A stretch of 64,000 nt of DNA from contig JALDRC010000001.1 of assembly GCA_031316115.1 (NCBI GenBank), positions 310,001-374,000 on the forward strand. Reading direction: 5' to 3'. Position 1 is the first letter of the stretch. Each line of letters opens with the position of its first letter. Below the pieces are notes generated by a model. The model did not search any database. It was not told where the DNA came from and was given only the letters and a program-made list of their open reading frames with translations. The translations under genes and the position numbers were made by a program. This DNA is from Nitrososphaeraceae archaeon. GTDB taxonomy: Archaea > Thermoproteota > Nitrososphaeria > Nitrososphaerales > Nitrososphaeraceae. Shown in pieces: positions 58,315 to 64,000 of the stretch.

Positions 58315-58472
58315 ATTAACTTATCGTATAAGATAATATTAAAAAGAATGTAAGCTAGTTTTCTCTGACTCTAGCTAAAAAAAAATTAAATCTTCTATAG
58401 GATATTATTATATCATTTGATATAAATTCATCTAATAATAAATCATGATAATAAAAAAATAGACAGTTCTTA

Positions 58473-59180
58473 ATGGTAATTTATATTAAAAAAAGTATTT
58501 TTAACCCGATAAATAAGGTATCAATATTGCCTTTAGAAAACATAATTGAAAAAGGGTCCAATATTTCCTCTTCTATCTCACCTTTTATGACATCTAAGAT
58601 TAGAGATATTTTAAAGAAAGAGAATAGAGAAGATAGTATTGACGTTTTTTCAAAGGAAAATGTGAAAATTTTTGATATATTGGTAGGAGCAAAGAAAGAA
58701 ATTTGCATAGCATGTATTAGTTTAGACCAAATTTTTTCTTTTAATTATATTGAGGTTTTTAAAAGTATTTTAAAAAATAATGTAAAAATCAAAATTCTCA
58801 TTTGTGATCCGAAATCTGAATTAATAGAACATCTAAAATATTTAACAGTATATCCACATATAGAAGAAACTCTTACTTCATGCTTATCCAGACTATGTAA
58901 TATGAAAATAATTTCACTCACCACTAATGAATTGAGGAATTTTGAAATAAGGGCTTACAAAACAATATTAACTCATAATGTTATTATAATAGATCAAGGG
59001 ATAGAAGTTAATGGGATTATTTTAATAGAACATTTCTTGTTCGGAATCAAATCACCTAATAGAAAAGTAATACAGCTACATAAGAGAAAAAATCCCATAT
59101 TGTTTGATAATTATTATAAATCATTTTTAAGATTGTGGGACACTAGTCCGGAATACTCCTGTGAGTGGGAAGAATTGTAA
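58473..59180 (+). CDS. Possible phospholipase D-fold protein without catalytic HKD
   Basis: A 235-residue soluble protein. The segment AKKEICIACISLDQIFSFNY followed by EVFKSILKNNVKIKILICDP and later HNVIIIDQGIEVNGIILIEH resembles the strand pattern of PLD-like domains, where the first segment encodes a damage or bundle recognition part and the second the core. The catalytic HxKxxxxD motif is absent; only HNVIIID stands where it would be. It may be a sensor or binding protein. It starts at ATG 58,473 and is followed, 171 bases later, by an AAA+ ATPase on the same strand. This call is tentative. Confidence 0.35.
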   Translation: MVIYIKKSIFNPINKVSILPLENIIEKGSNISSSISPFMTSKIRDILKKENREDSIDVFSKENVKIFDILVGAKKEICIACISLDQIFSFNYIEVFKSILKNNVKIKILICDPKSELIEHLKYLTVYPHIEETLTSCLSRLCNMKIISLTTNELRNFEIRAYKTILTHNVIIIDQGIEVNGIILIEHFLFGIKSPNRKVIQLHKRKNPILFDNYYKSFLRLWDTSPEYSCEWEEL

Positions 59181-59351
59181 AAATTCTTAACATATTTTAA
59201 AAAGGTTAGTTTAACGAGATTCTAGACAATTTTGGTCAATGACTTGAACATGGTTTATTAAATCAAAAGATTTGGTCGCTTTTAATACATATCAAATCTC
59301 AATATCTTCTAAATCAATAAACCTATAAAGCAAAAAACCAAAGTGATAATT

Positions 59352-60059
59352 ATGATAAATACTAATCCATTACAGCTGGATGATAATAAAAATTTTGTAA
59401 ATTCTAACCATCTAATAGATAATGGATCTCTTTTTGGAGATATAGTAGGGTATACGGATATCAAGCAGATATTTAAAATGTCATTAGAATCTGACAAACC
59501 CGTTCACATATTGCTGGTTGGTCCTCCGGCATCAGCTAAAACCCTATTTATGTTAGAATGTATTAAGCTTGAAAGATCATTTTTTACATTAGGCAGCCAT
59601 AGTACTAAAGCAGGTATGATTGATTATTTGTTTGAAAATAGACCACGCTATTTGTTAATTGACGAGATTGAATACATGCCATACAGGGACCAATCTGTTC
59701 TATTGAGTTTAATGGAAACAGGTATTTTGACCGAAACAAAGTCGCAAAAAACGAAAAAAACATTATTAAAAACATGGGTTTTTGCTACCTGTAATAACAA
59801 AGATAAATTATTAACCCCAATTTTATCTAGGTTCATGATTTTTCATTTGAAGCCATACAAACGAAGTAAATTCATTGAGATTTCCAACTGTATACTAGTA
59901 AGGAATGGAACTTCTTTCGAAATGGCCAATATAATTTCGGAACTTGTTTGGGATAAACTTAGATCAAAAGATATAAGAGATACTGTAAAGATAGCAAAAT
60001 TGGCTAAAACAAAAGATGATGTTATTATGATAGCGAATGCTCTTTCCCAATACCGATAA
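59352..60059 (+). CDS. AAA+ ATPase
   Basis: About 235 residues with a complete AAA+ module: Walker A GPPASAKT, Walker B YLLIDEIE, sensor 1 WVFATCNN, and the arginine-finger region ILSRFMIFH. A short helical lid follows (ELVWDKLRSKDIRDTVKIAK). The Walker A with Ala-Ser-Ala and the overall length resemble RuvB-like or MoxR-like ATPases, but no extra domain shows which. It may remodel DNA or a protein complex. The frame is open from GTG 59,343, but ATG 59,352 is the more likely start. The gene before it encodes a PLD-like protein. Confidence 0.75.
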   Translation: MINTNPLQLDDNKNFVNSNHLIDNGSLFGDIVGYTDIKQIFKMSLESDKPVHILLVGPPASAKTLFMLECIKLERSFFTLGSHSTKAGMIDYLFENRPRYLLIDEIEYMPYRDQSVLLSLMETGILTETKSQKTKKTLLKTWVFATCNNKDKLLTPILSRFMIFHLKPYKRSKFIEISNCILVRNGTSFEMANIISELVWDKLRSKDIRDTVKIAKLAKTKDDVIMIANALSQYR

Positions 60060-60085
60060 GAATATTTCGCAACACCAAGATCGGT

Positions 60086-60247
60086 TTATATGTTTTCATT
60101 GCTATCACTATCTAGTCTTTTTTTTCGTAATATAAGGGCTATAATCACAAGAATAAACAGGATAATAATGAACGTGAGAAAAAGCGTTTCATTAATAACA
60201 CTATTTTCCGGTAAAATGGCAAAAATAACAAGAAAAACTATATCCAT
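60086..60247 (-). CDS. Small single-pass membrane protein, 53 residues
   Basis: A frame from ATG 60,247 to TAA 60,086. It has a short N-terminal hydrophobic part (MDIVFLVIFAIL), a main helix FLTFIIILFILVIIALIL and a positively charged cytosolic tail (RKKRLDSDSNENI). It is convergent with the AAA+ gene. The positive charges after the helix are typical of real membrane proteins; function unknown. Confidence 0.45.
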   Translation of the reverse strand: MDIVFLVIFAILPENSVINETLFLTFIIILFILVIIALILRKKRLDSDSNENI

Positions 60248-60430
60248 ACATTATAACTAACGATACTATTTATTTATATTTTATAAAATCATCGTTCTAT
60301 TATTATCATTGGGTAAAATAAATAAATTTTAGTTAATCTGAGGAATTTCAAGGTTAATATATTTAGAAAACTGAAAAAAGTATTAAATTATAAAACCAAG
60401 TCAATATGAAAAAAATACATGCAATGAAAA

Positions 60431-60775
60431 ATGGTTTTACATAAAAAAAAGAATTCAGATGCTAACAAAGGAAAGCATGCTCATTCTACAGAATATAGAA
60501 GATTAATTTGGGAGAAAATTGTGTGGCCTTTAATTATTGAAAAAGATAGACCTTATTTCTCGAAAGATGAATACCAATTAAAAAGAAAAGATTTTTCGAA
60601 GGATAATACTATACCTGCTTCCAAATTATCGGGAGGATTAATTTCTTTAGTTGTGAAAGGGATATTAATAAAAGAAGACAACACTTATTCCCTTCATTAT
60701 CGACTCATTCCGTATTTACGGAAAAAAGCCCATTTATCTTATGGCCAAGCTCTTAAGGAGACATACACAAAATAG
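60431..60775 (+). CDS. Hypothetical basic protein, 114 residues
   Basis: A soluble, Lys-rich protein. The N-terminal part is flexible (HKKKNSDANKGKHAHS). The rest looks helical with a winged-helix-like course (YRRLIWEKIVWPLIIEKDRP, then SKLSGGLISLVVKGILIKED). It may bind nucleic acid but has no defined family. It starts at ATG 60,431 and ends 40 bases before the tRNA-Cys gene on the other strand. Confidence 0.5.
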   Translation: MVLHKKKNSDANKGKHAHSTEYRRLIWEKIVWPLIIEKDRPYFSKDEYQLKRKDFSKDNTIPASKLSGGLISLVVKGILIKEDNTYSLHYRLIPYLRKKAHLSYGQALKETYTK

Positions 60776-60814
60776 AAAAGATCAATCGACGGTATTCTTT
60801 TAAGGAACCTCATA

Positions 60815-60899
60815 AGGTGGGGAAGGGATTTGAACCCTTATAAATTCGCTATCTGGGAATATTCTGCAGGCGAACGCATAGCCGCTCTGCCACCCCACC
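60815..60899 (-). tRNA. tRNA-Cys, anticodon GCA, with a 13-base intron
   Basis: On the minus strand, GGTGGGG pairs with CCCCACC (acceptor) and TTCGC pairs with GCGAA (anticodon stem). AAGGG-TTCAAAT-CCCTT is the T arm. The loop between the anticodon stems is 20 bases and starts CTGCAG, so the anticodon is GCA and about 13 bases (AATATTCCCAGAT) form an intron at the common 37/38 position. The base after the acceptor is U73, the identity base of tRNA-Cys. Mature length is 72. Confidence 0.85.
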
Positions 60900-60989
60900 A
60901 TAGAAGTAGGCATAAAATTGAGGAATATAAATTTGAGGCATCATCTAATTGGAAAAAAAACGAAAACTAGATGGATTACAAAATAATCT

Positions 60990-61226
60990 TTATTCAGATT
61001 TGTGAAATTTTATAGATGTTTTAAAAGCAAGTGAAATATCCTCGTTCTTGACTGTTTTCCTACCTGCATGATGAGACAGAATAATTGCAGATTTTGCAAC
61101 TTCCATTGCAACTTCTTCTAATATTATCCGTAATTGATTCGCCGCATCCTCGCTCACTCTATCCGCGCCTGCCTTTTTAATAATCCTGGTCATAACTGCT
61201 AGCCCGAATTCTAAATCATTTGTCAT
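60990..61226 (-). CDS. Archaeal histone
   Basis: A 78-residue histone-fold protein: FGLAVMTRIIKKAGADRVSE (helix 1 and loop), AANQLRIILEEVAMEVAKSA (long helix 2), then HHAGRKTVKNEDISLAFKTS (loop and helix 3). The RKTV of the second loop and the Asp of EDI are conserved in archaeal histones. It wraps DNA as dimers or longer fibres. The C-terminal tail (IKFHKSE) is short. It starts at ATG 61,226. Together with two Alba genes and smc it makes the window rich in chromatin genes. Confidence 0.92.
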   Translation of the reverse strand: MTNDLEFGLAVMTRIIKKAGADRVSEDAANQLRIILEEVAMEVAKSAIILSHHAGRKTVKNEDISLAFKTSIKFHKSE

Positions 61227-61519
61227 AAAAAAAAATTTGCAGAGTAATTTAAAAATCTAATTGAAAAAACAATCATATACTGTATTAATGTTTTAAATGA
61301 AACTTGAAATAATATTATCGTCCAATATAGTTATTCTTCTAATATTCAATAGAAATTGCTCTAAATAATTAATCCTTCATAGAACGTGGTCATCTCCTGA
61401 TGAATATTGCATTTGTTAAATTAGAATGAACTAGAGAAAATAGTGATAGGGGAAGTTAAGGAATTAACAAATATAAACACCAAGAAATTTAGTAGACAGT
61501 TTCTTCTAAATCATTATAT

Positions 61520-61822
61520 TTATGTAAAATTTCTAACGTTTTTCAATATTAATTTTCTTATTTTCGGAGATTTAAGTGAGAGCGTAAAATAGATATCAAG
61601 TATTTCATCCTCATCTGGACTTCTCCCGTATTTTTTAGCGAATTTTTCAATAAAATTCCCAATGATTATTCCCAACATCAAACCATATAAGAAGTCAGTC
61701 TGCGATCCCTGTGAAGGAAGCAATTGCTTCGTAAAAATAATCAAATTATCTATATCACACAGATTGAATTTCATCAAAGATTCTAAGGTTTTTTTATCTG
61801 CTAAATCAAGCCCCAATACCAT
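61520..61822 (-). CDS. Hypothetical protein, 100 residues
   Basis: A helical protein with a Gly-rich hydrophobic middle (FLYGLMLGIIIGNFIEKFAK), perhaps membrane-associated, and a charged end (KYGRSPDEDEILDIYFTLSL). No family is recognised. It starts at ATG 61,822 and is divergent from the DUF309 gene. Confidence 0.5.
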   Translation of the reverse strand: MVLGLDLADKKTLESLMKFNLCDIDNLIIFTKQLLPSQGSQTDFLYGLMLGIIIGNFIEKFAKKYGRSPDEDEILDIYFTLSLKSPKIRKLILKNVRNFT

Positions 61823-61896
61823 AACAATAAGAGAAAGTTTTATTTTAATTATAACGTCTATATTGGTAAATATATAAAAATATTCTACTTGAATAA

Positions 61897-62484
61897 TTGG
61901 TAAAAACCGATAAAAATAATCAATTAGAAAGGTACATGTTATACTTAGATAATCAACGCTTTGCTACTAATGATGTGAACAAAATTCTTACCCTAGCACG
62001 GGATAGAACTAGTAATAAGGAGATTATTATTAGGGATGTGAGAGTTTCCAAAAAATTTATTGAATTAGATATTAGTGTTTCTAAAAAGGAACTTAAAGAT
62101 ATTATTGATTTATTGATCGAAATTGGAAAATTGAAGGAAATTATAAACATCATGGATAGAAAATTAAAAAAAGAGGAAGCTATAGGGAAGGGGATCGATT
62201 TTTTTAATAATGAAAGATACTGGTTGGCTCATGAAGTATTAGAAGGGGTTTGGAAAAGAACATCAGATTGGGAAAAGGAATTACTCAATGGATTGATCCT
62301 AATAGCAGCTGCATTTGTACATCACCAAAAAAATGATGATGAAAGATGTCTCTCAATTCTTGAGAGAGCTATGAAAAAATTGACAAATATTGATGGCAAA
62401 TATCATGAAATTAATATTGATTTAATTAAGATCAATATAATGAAGATATTGAAAGAAAAGAAAATTTTTAGGTTTACCATTTAA
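61897..62484 (+). CDS. DUF309-domain protein
   Basis: Up to 195 residues. The C-terminal half has the DUF309 motif: GIDFFNNERYWLAHEVLEGV followed by W, then ELLNGLILIAAAFVHHQKND, where HExxExxW and the HH pair may form a metal or nucleotide site. The N-terminal half (about 1-100) is an alpha/beta region without a name. Only TTG 61,897 precedes the full frame; ATG 61,936 with AGAAAGG just upstream is a good alternative start. Function of the family is unknown. Confidence 0.7.
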   Translation: MVKTDKNNQLERYMLYLDNQRFATNDVNKILTLARDRTSNKEIIIRDVRVSKKFIELDISVSKKELKDIIDLLIEIGKLKEIINIMDRKLKKEEAIGKGIDFFNNERYWLAHEVLEGVWKRTSDWEKELLNGLILIAAAFVHHQKNDDERCLSILERAMKKLTNIDGKYHEINIDLIKINIMKILKEKKIFRFTI

Positions 62485-62509
62485 CCTAAATATCTGCTTT
62501 TTATTTACA

Positions 62510-63589
62510 TTATTTATGGCGTTTTTTCTCGAGATATCTTGTTCGCATTTCTTTTACATATTTATCTTTTAGAAGATACAATTTTTTTTGTTTTCTTTCT
62601 GAGCATTCAGATAAAACGTAGGAACAAAGCAGTGGAAAATATACAGAAGAATCGCCATAAACAATTACGTTACCTCTATGAGAAGATTTTATTTTGCCCC
62701 AACTCTTTCCTTCTTGAATGGTTGCCCCAGAAAGTCCTCCGGTATCTGGTCTTGCATCGGTTAATTGAATTACAAAATCATGTCCTCCTTCCTGAATTTT
62801 CAATATTTGGTATAATGTTGGACCAGTTTGTTGAAAAAAATTCTTAGGTACTCCACCGCCTAATTCTAGTCCTCCAGATATCTTGCTTTTCCATAAAATT
62901 GCAGCAGATTCAGCAATATCGGAAATAAGGTTGAAACCTGGCAATTTTGATTCAAAAAGCAAAGGAATCATATTCATTCCTATTGATGAATCAGCAATTG
63001 CAGGAATATACACCGGAATTTTATTTCGATAAGCAGAAACTATAAATGACTCATCTGGAAATCGTGAGTTCTCTGCAGCAATCTTACCTAAACAATAAGA
63101 AATATCCGCTGAAGAATTAAACGTCCTCTTATTATGATTGATTGTAGAAATCCCTTCCTGTATTATTTCATCTTGTTTCTGCAAGGTTTCTATTTCTTTT
63201 ATATATACATCATAAATCCTTACAATATTTTTAGAGTATAATATATCATCGTCCACATCAAAAAAACCTTGTCTGACTGGCAGGTTGTAGGCAAAGTGTA
63301 AATCATGATAGACATTTGCACCTGTAGTAATAATCCAATCGACAAAACCATTTTCGATAAGGCTAGAAATGCAACCTCCCAAACCAATTGGAGCCATTGC
63401 ACCAGAGATAGTTAAACAGGTTGTTGCATTACAATCGATCATTTTTTTAAACAATTCCGCTGCTTCAGCTAATCTTCTGGCATTAAAACCTGTTGATCCA
63501 TAAAATGCTATAATATCTGCCACAGACATATTAGGTGTTAATTTTTTTGGATGTATTTCTGGTCCTTGAAAAGAATGTTTTTTGTACAC
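62510..63589 (-). CDS. Deoxyhypusine synthase-like protein, copy 1
   Basis: A 359-residue member of the deoxyhypusine synthase family, which uses NAD and spermidine to modify a Lys of aIF5A. FYGSTGFNARRLAEAAELFK at about 30-49 and LTISGAMAPIGLGG (about 59-72) are typical. TTGANVYHDLHFAYNLPV follows; then GLELGGGVPKNFFQQTGP contains Lys249, the expected catalytic residue. QLTDARPDTGGLSGATIQE is closer to the DHS-like proteins of bacteria than to canonical archaeal DHS. It starts at GTG 63,589. A second, more canonical gene lies divergently 96 bases away. The exact substrate (aIF5A or another amine acceptor) is uncertain. Confidence 0.85.
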   Translation of the reverse strand: MYKKHSFQGPEIHPKKLTPNMSVADIIAFYGSTGFNARRLAEAAELFKKMIDCNATTCLTISGAMAPIGLGGCISSLIENGFVDWIITTGANVYHDLHFAYNLPVRQGFFDVDDDILYSKNIVRIYDVYIKEIETLQKQDEIIQEGISTINHNKRTFNSSADISYCLGKIAAENSRFPDESFIVSAYRNKIPVYIPAIADSSIGMNMIPLLFESKLPGFNLISDIAESAAILWKSKISGGLELGGGVPKNFFQQTGPTLYQILKIQEGGHDFVIQLTDARPDTGGLSGATIQEGKSWGKIKSSHRGNVIVYGDSSVYFPLLCSYVLSECSERKQKKLYLLKDKYVKEMRTRYLEKKRHK

Positions 63590-63649
63590 AATATATCATA
63601 AAATAAACTACAATTTATAAAATTTGATAAATTAATTTATTGGAAAGAG

Positions 63650-63657
63650 TATATATT
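63650..63657 (+). promoter_or_regulatory. TATA box of the rightmost gene
   Basis: TATATATT lies about 32 bases before ATG 63,686, giving an expected leader of a few bases. Confidence 0.4.
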
Positions 63658-63685
63658 TTATAGGAATGCTATCAACTATTCCTAA

Positions 63686-64000
63686 ATGATAGATAAAATT
63701 GATAAAAACATTACAAACCAAGAGGTGTTGGATTATGATATAACAAAATGTGACATTAGGGAAATTATTAAACAGATGTCTTTATCTGGTGGCTTTGAAG
63801 CAACAAATCTTGTAAATGGAATAAACATCGTAAGAAAAATAATAAACGATAACCAATGTACACGATTTTTATCCTTTGTGGGGGCAATTGTTTCGACAGG
63901 AGCAAGAGGAATTTTAAGAGAAATGGTTAAAAGAAAGATGTTTGATTGCTTGATAACAACGTGTGGTGCTTTAGATCACGACATTGCAAGAACATTTGGA
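63686..64000 (+). CDS. dys: Deoxyhypusine synthase, copy 2 (5' part only)
   Basis: The first 105 residues of a protein that runs past the window end. LSGGFEATNLVNGINIVRKI and RFLSFVGAIVSTGARGILRE match the start of archaeal deoxyhypusine synthase, and CLITTCGALDHDIARTFG matches the canonical NAD-binding segment (TTxGAxDHD). The catalytic Lys would lie beyond the window. It starts at ATG 63,686 and is divergent from the DHS-like gene at 62,510-63,589. Confidence 0.9.
   Translation, partial: MIDKIDKNITNQEVLDYDITKCDIREIIKQMSLSGGFEATNLVNGINIVRKIINDNQCTRFLSFVGAIVSTGARGILREMVKRKMFDCLITTCGALDHDIARTFG

Overview
The window is an AT-rich archaeal chromosome segment, most likely from an ammonia-oxidising Nitrososphaeria (Thaumarchaeota) of the Nitrososphaera/Nitrosocosmicus type. 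The evidence is a 4-hydroxybutyryl-CoA dehydratase (key enzyme of the 3-hydroxypropionate/4-hydroxybutyrate carbon-fixation cycle), an archaeal histone together with two Alba proteins, BluB for cobalamin synthesis, exported multicopper oxidases fused to cupredoxin and beta-propeller domains, deoxyhypusine synthases, many TTG starts, TATA boxes about 26 bases before start codons, and many small zinc-ribbon or C2H2 proteins. The genus is an inference from gene content.

Bases 1 to about 23,200 are an insertion-sequence graveyard. Remnants of at least five families lie side by side or nested: IS6 (several copies with GGCTCTGTT-type ends), IS1595, IS481, IS3 and IS630. Most are broken by stops and frameshifts. 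Cargo and survivor genes lie between them: a soluble M48 peptidase, a radical SAM/SPASM protein, a glycosyltransferase, a short-chain dehydrogenase with a second decayed copy of its 3' end, a winged-helix regulator, an Alba gene, a membrane protein and a phasin-like pseudogene. The most striking structure here is a perfect 408-base inverted repeat made from an IS6 transposase half (17,898-18,834).

Bases 20,500 to 32,500 are transitional: methionine aminopeptidase, tRNA-Pro(UGG), small zinc-finger and unknown proteins, an XPD/Rad3-like Fe-S helicase, a second Alba gene, a second IS630 copy, and two long stretches (26.3-27.8 kb and 30.8-32.5 kb) with no intact gene.

Bases 32,500 to 64,000 look like conserved core genome with little IS material: smc, an OppF-like ABC ATPase, abfD, rlmE, bluB, purKE, several small membrane/zinc proteins, an exported metallophosphoesterase, an exported NHL propeller, and a two-gene multicopper oxidase operon (54,055-55,137 then 50,780-54,052). 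After these come a DUF985 cupin, a repeat-bearing surface protein, a PLD-like/AAA+ pair, an intron-containing tRNA-Cys, a histone, a DUF309 protein and two divergent deoxyhypusine synthase genes.

The best candidate for an undescribed system is the oxidase operon. The upstream protein keeps all four His of cupredoxin domain 1 but has lost the copper ligands of domain 2. The downstream protein keeps all domain 2 ligands, including the type 1 site, but has lost those of domain 1. Because the trinuclear copper site of two-domain oxidases forms between domain 1 of one subunit and domain 2 of the next, the two proteins together would make one complete enzyme. The second subunit also carries an extra blue-copper domain and a His-bearing propeller.
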